Source: Acanthaster planci (lineage: Eukaryota; Echinodermata; Asteroidea; Valvatida; Acanthasteridae). Taken from it: a stretch of DNA of 51,076 nt. Location of the stretch: contig NW_019091375.1 in the NCBI RefSeq assembly GCF_001949145.1, positions 2,824,921-2,875,996 on the forward strand, given 5' to 3'. Each line of letters begins with the position of its first letter. Positions within the stretch are counted from its first letter, which is position 1. This document shows positions 1-11,768 of this stretch, piece by piece. The notes beneath the pieces were generated by a model that saw nothing but the letters and a program-made list of their open reading frames with translations, was not told where the DNA came from and did no database searches. The translations under genes and the position numbers were made by a program.

Positions 1-981
1 TCTTGTCTGCTCTCTGATGAAGCAAAGTCTAAGACACCGTACAAATAGATGTTCATACACGTAGTTTGTATATTTTGTATCGTATGTATTATTATATGTA
101 CTGGCTGAACGTGGTACAGTATAATGTACATGTATATGTCCGTGTTGTTTTACCCCTGCTCATCATGCCAGTCTACTGTTGGATGACTGCCCAGCAGTCG
201 GTTACAAGCCACCTGTGCGTTGCATAAAGGAGATTAGCCCTCATCTCCTCTTAAGACTGTGTCTCCCAAAGGATGTTTGATGCAATTTCTGCTATTGACC
301 CGTAATATGCACTTGAAGCATGCATAGAGTGGCAGCGGGATCTAAGACGTGTGTTTTTTCTCCATGTTGGCAGAAATGAGCAGATGTAACAGGGCAGCCA
401 GTTGTATGATTCTGCACCTTAGTATGGTCTTCATGCTCTAGATCTGAGATACAGGTTTTTTGGGGAGGTAGATCTCATGAGTGGCGATACCAGTACATAC
501 CAATTCACAGGCTGAAATCCAGCTAGCAGTCATATGTTGTGTCCTTGGGCAAGCCACTTTATCCTGACCTGCCTGCTTGTACTTGCTTCCCTACAGCCAG
601 GCATAGATATGGGCAATGGCATTAGGTGTGGTGGACCTGCTCTGGGCTTGCATCCTACATGTGTATTAGTTATGGGTGAATAGAAATGTATTTTCAGTCA
701 TTTCTGCTTAGGAAACAAAGGATAAACCCCAGCCTTCGGAGACATGGTACCTTGAGAACAACCTTGTCTAGATAAAGGTAGAGGCCATTCTGGTATGAGG
801 TCCCTGAGACTTTGTGCTTGATCGTCTTACGGTGTGGGTCAGCCTACTTACAATACATACAAGACCCGGTTTTCAATGGCATGGAATATTTTCTACAACC
901 AATTTCAATTTCCCGATGAAAGCCACGCTTAACCCCTTTTGTGTACTTGTTTACAGCAGACGGTTTCTGTGTTGTTCACAG
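1..981. other. Intron or upstream part of the Ldh_2-like gene, no exon seen
   Basis: No stretch here reads as the Ldh_2 residues expected just before the first visible exon (a segment ending in something like VALGK followed by a splice donor). The region is therefore read as intron; the upstream exons lie outside the window. The only structure noticed is a SINE-like fragment near 528-640. Confidence 0.6.
528..640 (+). repeat. Possible SINE body fragment
   Basis: The phrase GTGTCCTTGGGCAAGCCACT resembles a conserved segment found in the bodies of several tRNA-derived SINEs of animals. No A box or B box is visible beside it, so at most this is a truncated copy. The identification is from memory of the motif only. 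Confidence 0.3.
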
Positions 982-3900
982 GTGGAACTTAACCACATGA
1001 AAAAAGTGTCTATTCCAAGTGGCTGGGGCACTGACTCCAATGGAAAGGTAAGATGTCAGGGGTCAACATGTACATATGCACAGTGCTCATTAGCAGGGCC
1101 AACCTCCGATAGTCATAGTACATACTCTGTAGTGAGTCAGCCATTTATCAGCGGCTGGCATTCTCTCCGTGACAGTGTGTTAGAATTTAGCATTTTGTTC
1201 GTCAGTTGTTCACAGAATAGTTGTGGAAAGAGGGTGGCACAGATTAACACCCCATCCAGTAAGGGCTGAACTTTGGCTACTGCCCGAGTTCAGAACAGAT
1301 CAGACGCTAAAAAGTTATGCCTGACCTCAACACTGTTGGCTTCCATACTGTTCATTGCATGTTGCACATCAGACAGAGGGGTTTGTTTTCATGTAACAGG
1401 CATGTAACATTTATTTCAATTGTAAGTGTCATAACAGTCGCTGTGTCCCAGCTATCTGTGTAGTCATTGCCTTCAAATAAGAGTGGATCCCACAGCTCCT
1501 GACGAGCAGTTCAGAATAAAAACAGCAGCAGAGTTGGGGAAAAAATTGAAAAAAAACAGGATGGATACTTGGTTGGTAGTACCCCAGGACACTATTTGCA
1601 CCTACATGTACATGCATTCGAATCCCCTAGTATCACACTAAAAATTTGTCTGCTAGGTTACAGAAAACCCGTCAGAAGTGCTGAATGGCGGTGGCTTGAT
1701 GGCTCTGGGTGGACCGGAAATCTTAGGAGGATATAAGGTATGTGTAGACTTGATGCTTTATTATTGAAATTCAATGATGAGCAAAGTGTAGTCATTCTAG
1801 TCAGTCATAAGGGGGGCAGAAGTGTGACATATGGCACTGGATATGGAGCTGCATAATGATATCAAGCTGTTTGTCCCCTGCTTCCCTTCTGCTCCTGCTT
1901 TACACATGCAAGTACTGTGCAGGCAGATTTTATGTGCATACTCAACGTTTAAAATACTTGCAGTACAGTGTAACAGGAACATAATGAAAAGAAAGTACAT
2001 GTACATTATAGTGAATGAAAGCTGTCATTTTGTAACTCAAATGTTATACACCTTTCATTGCTTGTCCTACAGAGTTATTTCTGCAAAAAAGGGCACTGTT
2101 ATCTGCATGTACCTTCAAAACATCTGAGCATCACAGGACTAAATTTATCACAAAATTTCTATATCGAGGTTAATTGAAATATTGTATGTGGCTTTAAGCT
2201 GTTTATTTTTGCTAGTTTCTATTCTGAATGGGACATGAATATACATGTACATGTATGTTGAATGTGACATTAACCCTGACCCCCTAGGGTGTATGTAAAC
2301 TCGTATGGAAATTGGAGGATTTGGGGCTGTTAGGATTAAGGTAAGTTCATGCATAGATGCTACATGTAAATGAACAAAGGAAGTTCTGTCTGCATTATAC
2401 AGTTGTTGCCTGCTGTGTAGGGCTCTATGGTATTTGCCCTTGGGTGCCATTTCCACCCCCCCGGGGTACAACATGCCATAGACCCCTACACAGCAGGTTA
2501 CAATTGTACACTGTATAGGTGTTTTCATAATCAAAGGCTTCATGAATGTACACAATATAATTAATATACATTGTGATATTTCTTTTTCAAGATGTATTTT
2601 TTTTTTTTTTTTTTTTTTCAATGTTACTTGACCAACTCTCAGACACCAAGTTTCCATCAGCTGTACCCCATCAGTGTTGAAAGATAATCTACGGCACTAT
2701 TTGGGCAATAAATAAAATTACCAACAAGGTGTGCCTTCAATTTCTGTGTACATATCAGTGATGATATCACAGTGCTTGTATTTAACAGTGAACTTGTTAG
2801 GCACAGCTGATTGGTAACTTGGAGTAACTTTATACGTAGATGTTAGTGTTTCCTGGAAAGCAGGTAGAATGCCAGTACAGTGTGCCCGCCCCTGTCTCAT
2901 CAATAATTGAACACCTGAAGACAGATGTAGAAACCGTTTGTCACAATATGGTTATTCTCTATAGTATACCCCGTGGTGACCTCTGTGAAATGAAATATAC
3001 ATGTACAGTATGTAACTAAAAGTTCCTGCAAAAGGACTGCTATTTTTGGATGGTCATCTGCTCTTTTTGTCCAAGAATGATTCACAGTGTTCATTTTGGA
3101 ATTTGCAAAGGATTCTGATAATGAAATGACACAAACCTGTTTGAAGTCCATTCTGCATCTGACATTTTCTGTCCTTTGTGACATGAAGGTACATCCAAGT
3201 ACAGTACAAGTTGTGTGGATTAGTCCACTAGCAAAGTTCATGAACAATTGGTAGATTACATCTACACCTTCATCAACCAAATAAACAAAGTCCCAATCAG
3301 CAACAAACAAGTATTCAAAAATACCTCAGACAGTCTCCCTATTCAACAATGTGCAACTTGACCGTGTATTAACATTTGATAATGCCCAGTGAGAAGCGAT
3401 AATGCCCGCTGTGTTAATCACGCCCTGGATATGAGACAGTTTAAGCAATTCTGATTGGTCAAGTGTCTGTGTGCATGCGGTTCGCCACACGCGTGCCAAG
3501 TCCATATAAGGAGGTTCTTTTGCGCAACTTGCACACGGAATATACCATAAAATGGACGGGGGTGTTAGGGAAAATTAAAGTAAAATTCTAGAAAAAATCA
3601 TTGGAACGCCATTATATATTGACTTCTTTTGACTCTGACTAAAAACTTATTTATGAATGGGAATAAAAATGTACTTGGCCGGCCTTAAACTAACGTTTAA
3701 AACTGGCTCAGAAGACGGAACACTGATAATGCCCTGGCCTGCAGCTCCAGCATTAGTCGTGTCCATTCTGCTGAGCCGGACTTGAATGCATGGTTAAAAC
3801 CGGCCGAACACATACCTATTCCCTTATTAAAAACCAATGTGACAGTTGACTAGTTCCCAGGCTGATCAGTCTGCAGACAAACCACATGTTCATCTAACAG

Positions 3901-6900
3901 AGGATCGTACAATACATATCATAAGCAACTAAAATAATTGCTTTCATAATACGTACTCTGTACATGTATTTAACCCTAACAGTACCAGGCGTTGTTTGGC
4001 TTAGAGTACTCAGTACTACAAAATACTAAGTAACACTCTGAGCCTGAAGGACCTAGCGCTACAAATTACTATTTCTGGCTAGGTTTATTCCATTGTTACT
4101 CGTACAGAGAACAACGAAACCATGCATTCATAGTGCCACAGCACTGTATGGTACATTGTCTTCTCTATTGTATTTTATGGCTTCAGAGAATAATAATGTC
4201 ATGTCCTCTTACAAGCGACAGGGCTGAGTACTACATTTTACTACTAAGTAGTACTTTGGAGCATTCGGGACTCTTAGGGTTAAAACCCAAGATTTTTACA
4301 ATATAAACAATTTGGAGTCACTGATAATGACCTGCCAACTAGGGATCCACTGATCAAGCAGTAATGTTGTACAGTGTTAAAATTTATATTTACAAATAGG
4401 TCATTTGGGAGACATTTTGTGGTAAATAAACATTTCAGTGTCTCCCTATTTTCAAACTATCAGAAGGAGGTCAAATTTTAATGTCCATATTTTGAAATGG
4501 AAACATACAAAGTTTGGTTCAGATCAGATTAGGGAATATTGAAATAAGGGACAGTAAAGTTGGAAAAATTTTGTGCACGTTCTTATGGGAATGTCTCCCT
4601 AATGACACATTAGCGCATTTCTCTTGCTACTCCCAAAGGATAAACATCACAGACATCCATACTTCTGTCCACTGATACCTTTGCATTGTATGCTTTTTAC
4701 AGTATGATCAGATTAATTTTCTTTTACTACAAGTCAATTATAAAAACCAGAGATGTTCACTTGACCGTTTTTTTGTTTTGTTTCCACATTTTAGGGCTAT
4801 GGATTGAGCATGGCTGTGGAGATTCTTTGTGGAATACTGGCTGGCTCGGCCTTTGGACCATTTGTCAGGAAATGGACCCAAAAAACCGAGGAAGCTAATC
4901 TGGTAAAAATACCACTTGATAACTCGTAGGATTCTTCATTCATTGTGAATATTAGTAAGGAAATACCTTTGGGGCCCATTTTTTCCCGTCCCTGTTCCAT
5001 CTGGCATGTGATTTTTTCATGTGTAGAACTCATTGTTTAATTTCCAAGATGGACTAAGTACCGCAAATTTCCTGTCAAACGAATAAAAATAGTTTGAAAT
5101 CAATTTCAGTGAAATATCCCCTGTCAAAGTATACATGTCAGGTGTGAGAGGGACTGAAAAAATGTGACATGTTGGACCCCAAATTCATAGAATGACACTA
5201 TTGGTCTGATAAAAAGTGTTGTGAACATTTATCAAATGTCAAGTAACGAGCAGAGAGTATTATGAAATCTGAATACCTGTTTAGGACTGGTTAAATACCA
5301 AAAAACCCAACTAACTTGAAGTCACGTTTGCTGCGTTCTTGTCCGGTTCAGTTTAGCATTATGTATGTGACCCGCTCTGGAAAAAAGGGTATGAAGGGAC
5401 AGTGCGCTAGTTCACACTAAGAGCTTTTTTATGTGGACAAGTTGATTTTTTACTTCTTGGTTTATTGGCTTCTATGAGATCATTACTTTCACAATTCATA
5501 CAAGAAACCTAACTGTTGCAATGGGTTTTAAGAGACTTTCTTCTTGGCTGATTTCTTTTTCTACTTCCTCTGTTTAAAGGAAATCTCAGAAAGCAATTCT
5601 GTTAATGTGTATGATATGATTATACAAAAATCAATATATCTCCAGATTGCAAAATGCCGCAGGGTTCAAACCTACACCAAAGTAAAGCTTACAATGTATG
5701 ATGTAACCTATTCAAAAGTGTTATGTGACTCATATTGCAAAAATGTCCCATAATACCCATTTTTGTGGAGCCGTTCACATATGTTGTTTTACTTGCTTTT
5801 GTTTTCATGGCTTGGCTTTTGTTTTCAAAATACAGTATATCGTTGCATGTAACCGTTATAAACTTCTTCAGTACTGGAGAAAGATATTGGCAAACAGTTT
5901 TCATCAGAATCTGATCTAACAAAATTAGATAAACATACATAGTCGGGGCAGATGGTTTAAAATTGCTATTTCTTAAATCTTTTTCAAGTTGTTGATGTTT
6001 GCAGAAATTCATCATTGATTAGAGGTTGCCCTTGAAATCATTTCTTGCACAACACGGCCTGTTTTTTTATCAGTACATGACATGCCACTAAGGCAACCTG
6101 CAAAAGAGCCTTCCTATGATTTGGACTTAAACTTTCTTTCTGTTTACTGGTATTGTTGCAGAGGAATGGTTTTATAAAGGATGGCCAGCACTTCAATCTA
6201 TCCATTTTCTTTTGTGATCTTATGCATTTTACAGGGCCAGTGTTTCATTGTTATTAACCCAGAGGTCTTTGCCCCTGGATTCCAAGGTCGAATGTCAACA
6301 TTCATGAATGAATGCAGAACTACTGAACCAGTAAGTTTGCCGGCTATTGTGGTGAATTTACATGTCCGTGTAGAAGCATTGTGTGTACAGAACTACAGTA
6401 GATGGAACCTTCATTGTGTTTTGCTGCCGCAGTACTATGAAACAGTGATACCTCAACCAGTCCAAGCAATATTGATTTTTCTTGGACACATCGTTTGTGT
6501 GTATTATGCTTTTCTTCACTTTCTGAAATCAGTGTGACATCCTTTAGGGTAAAGTGTGTTGAAAAGTTCACTTTCCCAAACATTTCAAATTGACCTTTTT
6601 TTTCCAATATAATGGAGGACACAGTTGTGAGATGGAAGACACTGTTTGGTGTGTAGGTTTTTCAGTTCATTTTGGGTAGCAAAAATGTGTTTAACAAGCA
6701 AAACAAAAATGTAGTTTAATTGAAACACAAAGGTGCATATTCATTTTCTTTTTTTAATAACTGAGTTGCTTTAATAGACCCTTTTATTAAGTTATCTATG
6801 TTTCTTGTTGGTATTTTTCTTACTGTCCTTATACATGTAGGTGATTCCATAAATATGGGACCCAATGTGTGACACTTTTGGTGTCCCCCTTACACATGAT

Positions 6901-9900
6901 ACAAATTTTGAAGATCGGTTGACACTACAACAGAAAGACACTTGGAACAAGGAAAGTGGTAAAAATTACAAGCTTGTATGCTGCCTAATATACTGTTAAA
7001 TGGACGAAATATTTCATGTAGTTGTTCAGTATAAGGTGCGAACAAACTGACTGGTTTCATGTGTGAGGAGGACACCAAAAATGTCACAAGTTGGGTCCCA
7101 AATTTATGGAATTACCCATGTAGATGTATCCTACACAGGGCATGATAGGAAGTCTGAACCCAGTACTAATATCTCACAGATGCAAGGTGTAAAAACAGCA
7201 TCTCAACATTCTAAATATCGAAGAATGTTCCAACAAGAACTTCGCTTGATCCAGTGTTAATTATTTGTGAAAATTTTTCTGTTTGATTAATCAGAATCTG
7301 AAAAGAATGGCTTTTAGAGGATGTCTGACTGACTCCAAACTTGCTATACCACAAAACTTCAAACATTCCACATGACACTTTTCCCCATAACTGTAGACAA
7401 GGACAGAGATACCATAAATAAAATACCATAACATGGGGTAACTTTGGTCAGAGGGGTAACTTAGGTCAGTAACCCTTAGAGGGTTTGATACATTGTTATT
7501 TTTTCAAACGTACAGTGGATGCGGACGTATTTAGTATCATTTTATTCAGAAATATCATAGTTATTCGTTATTTAACATTTTCGTTGTTTGTGGTAACCAT
7601 GGTAACCATTTTTATTTTGATTTTCGTGCCCCGTTTTGATGAAGACCAAAACCAAAAGGTGGCCAATGTTGCCCCAAACCCAGAGTAACTTTGGTCACCC
7701 CGTTTTAAGCCCGAAGACACCAATAAATTTTGAAATGTCTTTTTTTTTTCCAGCATCAAATTTTAGATGAGTAACACAATGCTCTGAAAAGAAGGAAAAT
7801 TGAAATTGATTGTCCTTGAAATGAGAAGAAATGATAACGTATGTCAAAAATGGCCCAAAGTTACCCCATGTTACGGTACATTTGTAAAACATTTCCTTTT
7901 ACAACATACAGACAAACAGATTTCATCTTATGGTTATTGATCGAATTTTACAAGACAGAAATGCCCTTTGGTTGTAAAAATCAAAACTTTAATCAAAAGG
8001 CAACAATTGATCGCAAAAAAAATAGCCGTCAACCTGTGAGTCTATGTAAACAAATTTTGAACTCCTGTAGGCAGAGGGTGAAAATGAGGTACTGGTGGCT
8101 GGTGATCCTGAGAGAACTCACATGCAAAATGTAGATCAGGAAGGCGGGGTCAAATACCATCGCAACCTTATACAGTCAATGGTGAGTGTTAGAGTGTTAA
8201 AACACTCGAATCTCAAATCAGTGTTTCAACTCTGAGTTTAGTCTCAAATCACTGATGGTCACAATCGGGGTTGGTGGTGCCACGTAAGACAAGCTCAAAT
8301 CAGATTGAGAAGTTTCAGATCGACATTTGTTGGAGATCTGTGTTAAAGTGTTAGAGTTGGGTGTTTAAGTGTTACATTTGGGTGTTAAAGTGTTACAGTT
8401 GGGTGTTAAAGTGTTACATTTGGGTGTTAAAGTGTTACAGTTGGGTGTTAAAGTGTTACAGTTGGGTGTCTAGTATGAAAGCCACAGACCCATTGTTTTG
8501 TTTTGTGGTTTGGTTTTGCTGAAGCTGCAGAATACAGATGTTGGTCAGTCGATAGTCACATGTACCAAAAGAGGACTTCTTGTCTCAACGCTTTGACACC
8601 GGCATCCTACGTTGGACATTTTCCTCTCTTCTACTGACTTCATTTTTTGTCTTCTGTCATTGTAGCTTTCATCTTGTTCACAGAAATCAGCTCTTTGTTT
8701 TGCTGTAATAATTACAATAATGGAGTATTTATAAAGTGCATTTCAATTGAATGTTTCTGGACCCCTATGGGACTCACTGTTGGCCATTGTAGACACCCTA
8801 ACTGCAGCAAATTGGTCGCTCTAGTTTCAAACATTCAAGAGAAATTTGGAATGTGTAATCTTTCAAATGCAGACCTAAACCTTTTGGTCATTGTGGGAGG
8901 CAAGAGTCACTTAATTACAGTGATGAGTTCAACCTGTTTGATTCATTTCAAGGTGAATTTTAAAGGTTAAAAGGCCAGACGACTGCACCTTTGTCGAGTG
9001 TCTGTCATCATTGGCCACATTTCCTTTGTTTGTTGAGAATAGACTTTGTGGGACCAAGGCACTCAAAGTTTTTGCATTTATTCGGCAGTTTGAAGCAGTT
9101 ATTAATTTTTGGCATCTAAATTTGAGTAACATACAGGAATGAAAAATTACTGGGAATGGAGAGATCTGTCGATAAATTTTGGAATTGTTTCCAAGGGACA
9201 GAAAGTACTGCTAATAATTTAATTGACAGAGAAAAATGAAATTGTGCTTACAGTGCAGTTATGTTTCACAATTTGATTGAAATTTACAACCGCATGCAGC
9301 AGATGTGAGGTGATTCACCAAATGCCATCCAAGAACTGATGATACGACATGCTACTCAATAGGTTCACCATAGACCACCGACTCTAAAACGGCACAGGTG
9401 CAGTGAAGTGTGTTTACCAGTGAATGCCACAGGTCCTTCTAAAAATGTTCCCATCCCAAAGCCTATCCTGGCCAATTAGAAAAAAGGAAAAAAGAAAGAA
9501 GCATGTGCCAAATCCCAAATAATGCAGAAAGCCGTTTGTTATTGCCAAGAGCTCTTTATCCGGCCAGAGCTACATGTGAATGTGTGGCTTTGTATTTCAT
9601 CATTTTTTGCCTTATGTCAGTAGTCCTTGTTGATTTCCTCATTTCCTCTCCCTTTGTTCTTTCGTGCATAGATAAGCAGTTCATTATAGATACGTTTCAC
9701 ATGTAGCTGCAAGTTTGCTCATGTATACAGTGCAGATCATTGAACACAAACAGTTTCCTTGGCAGATGACGAATCATTTTGTACTCAATATGGCCACTTA
9801 GTAATAATGTCAAAGCCAGTAAACTGACTTTTGTTTTTTTTCTTTTTCACAGGAAAGTTTGGCCAAGGATCTGAACATTGAGCCAATGAAGCCCAAGGCA

Positions 9901-9903
9901 TAA
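982..9903 (+). CDS. Malate/L-lactate dehydrogenase (Ldh_2) family oxidoreductase, C-terminal half (partial)
   Basis: Predicted NAD(P)-dependent 2-hydroxyacid/2-oxoacid oxidoreductase of the Ldh_2 family (relatives: bacterial YiaK, YlbC, YjmC). Exons: 982-1047, 1657-1737, 4795-4902, 6235-6330, 8071-8181, 9853-9903 with TAA stop. They encode 22, 27, 36, 32, 37 and 16 residues (170 in total); the family is usually about 330-360 residues, so roughly the first half, including the N-terminal catalytic residues, lies upstream. Seen in sequence: exon 1 has the KxxIPxGWGxDxxGK pattern, the exon 2/3 junction gives GPEILGGYK|GYGLSMAVEIL, a family hallmark, and exon 4 gives FIVINPEVFAPG. Every intron has GT-AG ends and phase 0. 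The introns hold several short inverted-repeat transposons. The substrate cannot be told from this half. It converges with the ACCS-like copy A downstream. Confidence 0.9.
2402..2506. mobile_element. Short inverted-repeat element (family M1, copy 1)
   Basis: The arms TTGTTGCCTGCTGTGTAGGG and CCCCTACACAGCAGGTTACA are inverted repeats of each other with few mismatches, about 27 bp long, enclosing a short core that contains GTGCCATTT. A second copy lies at 38757-38878. No coding capacity, so this is a MITE-like or foldback element; superfamily not assigned. It sits in intron 2 of the visible Ldh_2-like gene. Confidence 0.65.
2597..2618 (+). repeat. Poly-T tract
   Basis: Uninterrupted run of about 22 T in an intron. 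It may be the poly-A tail of a minus-strand retroposon, but no body of one is recognised beside it. Confidence 0.7.
3330..3840 (+). repeat. Dispersed repeat R1, copy 1
   Basis: About 500 bp also present at 16870-17335 (inverted) and 22790-23190. Shared landmarks in order: a GATAATGCCC motif, a CTGATTGGTCAA segment with an inverted CCAAT box, CACGCG..CCAAGTCCATATAAGGAG (contains the CArG-box pattern CCATATAAGG), GGAATATACCATAAAATGG, GGGGGTGTT..GGGAAAAT and CTTGGCCGG..TAAACTAACGTTT. No ORF and no clear terminal repeats, so the class is unknown; an LTR fragment or a non-autonomous DNA element are both possible. Confidence 0.7.
3974..4279. mobile_element. piggyBac-like MITE with TTAA target duplication
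   Basis: The element begins CCCTAACAGTACC and ends GGGACTCTTAGGG, imperfect inverted repeats. It is flanked on both sides by TTAA (3970-3973 and 4280-4283). The TTAA duplication plus CCCT-type termini are diagnostic of the piggyBac superfamily. At 306 bp with no ORF it is non-autonomous. The same 13-bp terminus occurs at 34124-34136. Confidence 0.7.
5138..5203 (+). repeat. Solo terminal repeat of MITE family M3
   Basis: Matches the right arm of the element at 6840-7117 (GTGACATGTTGGACCCCAAA compared with GTCACAAGTTGGGTCCCAAA). The opposite arm is not seen nearby, so this is a degraded or solo end. Confidence 0.5.
5362..5781. mobile_element. MITE family M2, copy 1
   Basis: The left arm ATGTGACCCGCTCTGGAAAA and the right arm (read on the other strand ATGTGAACGGCTCCACAAAA) are inverted repeats, both leading into GGGTAT. 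The element is about 420 bp without coding capacity. A second copy with the same arms is at 44745-45200. It lies in the intron between exons ending 4902 and starting 6235. Confidence 0.65.
6840..7117. mobile_element. MITE family M3, copy 1
   Basis: Arms of about 57 bp: left GGTGATTCCATAAATATGGG, right (other strand) GGGTAATTCCATAAATTTGG, followed by matching GACCCAA..GTGACA..TTTTGGTGTCC..CACAC on both sides. It is 278 bp without coding capacity. Related elements lie at 43141-43383 and, as a solo arm, 5138-5203. Confidence 0.7.
7424..7878. mobile_element. MITE family M4
   Basis: Termini TACCATAACATGGGGTAACT and, on the other strand, TACCGTAACATGGGGTAACT form ~27-bp inverted repeats around a core of about 400 bp. 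The motif GTAACTTTGGTCA recurs inside the element. The outer TA at each end could be a TA target duplication (mariner/Tc1 type), but this is not certain. Short open frames inside are not protein-like. Confidence 0.65.
8340..8475 (+). repeat. Tandem repeat, ~21-bp unit GTGTTAAAGTGTTACAGTTGG
   Basis: About six imperfect head-to-tail copies of a unit reading GTGTTAAAGTGTTACAKTTG plus G. Related GTGTTAGAGTGTTAAAACAC sequence lies just upstream at about 8187-8210, and the GGTGTTAAA motif also forms the arms of the element at 11589-11768. It lies in the last intron of the Ldh_2-like gene. Confidence 0.75.
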
Positions 9904-11588
9904 CCTACCTGAGAACTCACGTACAGCACCTGCCTTTTCATCGAGTCACCACCTGTCAGACTCAGTACTGGTATGCCAAGCTCTGAGACCATAATTTGAA
10001 AATATGAAAAATGGTAGCAGAAGGGGGATAACGGTGTTTGGAACACAAACACATGCTGTGACAGGATCTTACAAACAAGGAAAAATAATGCAGCCAATGA
10101 AAAAATTAAACAGATTTTGTCACTTGATAGTTGTACATAATTTACTGTATTGGATTACATGTATGCAGTCATGTACATATACATGTACGTATACATGTAC
10201 GTATCCACTGGTGAAGGCACAAGAAAGCATGCATGGACTGATGCAAGTGCATACACACTGTGGCATACTATATGTGGCCAGTTTTTATCTGAATGGGCAC
10301 AAGTGTTTCTTTGAATGAGTTGAAAGCACATGTCAATCAGTCTTACTGTATTTACCACCACAAAGATAGGGTAAATACTCATTATTAAGATTGATTGTAT
10401 AATTAGGGTGGACGGGGGGGGTTGCTAAAAGGCAAAGCTTGTCAAGAAGTGGCCCCACATTAATCAAGTTAAAGTTACATCAAGAGATTACCATGTGCAC
10501 ATACAGCATAAGACAATATAAATTAATAAAACATGGACATTCATATGACAAGTAAACCCGTTATCTTTATCTATAAATAATTATTTGACAAGTAAGTCTT
10601 ATATTTAGATTTAAATACTGACTTACTGCCAATACTTTTTAACGATGAATCTAATGAACTCCATAATTTTGGTCCTTCATGTCTTGTCGTGGTTGCAGCC
10701 AGTTAAGCGCGTGATAAAACCCCGTGGAAATCATGTCAACTATTTGCAGACAGACTTGGCTTGTTTCAGTGTTTCTTGGAGGACAGACTCCATTCGGTGT
10801 GTATAGGCCTATTTACCAATAACAACATAATTTGTTTATACGTTCACTTTCCTGTGGAGTCAGTTGGGGCCTATGGCCCACTTACCACCAAAGGAGAGCA
10901 CACACATGTATGCCAAGTGTGGCATCATCAATAAAGAGGTCTATTGTTCTTTAATTATGTGCTTCAAGTTCCACCATGTGATGCAAGATATGGGGGCGGA
11001 GAGAACCCCCCCACCTTTGTTTGGTCATTGTTTGATCGGAAACTCAGGAATTCTTTACAGACTTCTAGGGGGGATGTGTTGGGTAACAATAGTCTAGAGT
11101 GTGTATAGGGATTGGACATGTGGGGGGGTACCCATTGCCCCATATCGCGCACGGTATCAGTTCCAGAGTGGTTTTTTTTAAGATTCAACGTCCTCTATCA
11201 TTTGCACACTGCGCTTGCTTGGGAAGAGGGTGATTGGCAATTTGGCTTTCTGTCTTGGATGGCGGCCTAGGAAAAAGAAGTTGAGAGAGACAGTAACAGA
11301 GGCAAAAACTTTTGTAATTTGATGGTACCTCATTACAAGACAATAAAAGACTCACTGAGGCTCAATACATGAAACGGGGATTTTCCAGGAAATGTGGAAG
11401 CGATGTCTGTGAATACAGCGATGCTTAATACATGAGTGATTTACACATGGTACTCGGGTATATACGACCATGTTTTATAGTATGTACACCAACTTACAGA
11501 AGCATTGAAGGGATATGGTGTTTTCTCTAAATTGGCAAAGTCACATGACTTACGTTTTATAATTGTAACTTGGCAAAAGTATAAACTC

Positions 11589-11768
11589 GGGTGTTAAAAT
11601 CAACACTTTTTGGTGTTATCAGATGACTATGTTACTTTGCACACCTATAAGTGTTACCGTGCATTAGAAGGTGTTACAAGTAACACCAAATAACACCAGA
11701 ATTTTAACACCAGTGGAAAGTGTTGGTATAGTCTTCTGATAACCCCGCAGGTGTTAAATTTAACACCC
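11589..11768. mobile_element. Inverted-repeat (foldback/MITE-like) element, family M5
   Basis: The left arm GGGTGTTAAAATCAACACTT followed by GGTGTTATCAGATGACTAT mirrors the right arm (other strand GGGTGTTAAATTTAACACCT followed by GGTTATCAGAAGACTAT). Further GTGTTAC/GTAACAC pairs lie inside, so most of the 180 bp can fold on itself. No coding capacity; exact borders and target duplication are unclear. Confidence 0.6.

Noticed and set aside
2148-2657. 169-codon minus-strand open frame
   Set aside because: It runs through the poly-T tract and a MITE inside an intron; no domain is recognisable.
7485-7688. Membrane-like open frame (hydrophobic residues)
   Set aside because: It lies wholly inside the inverted-repeat element at 7424-7878 and hydrophobicity follows from T-rich sequence.
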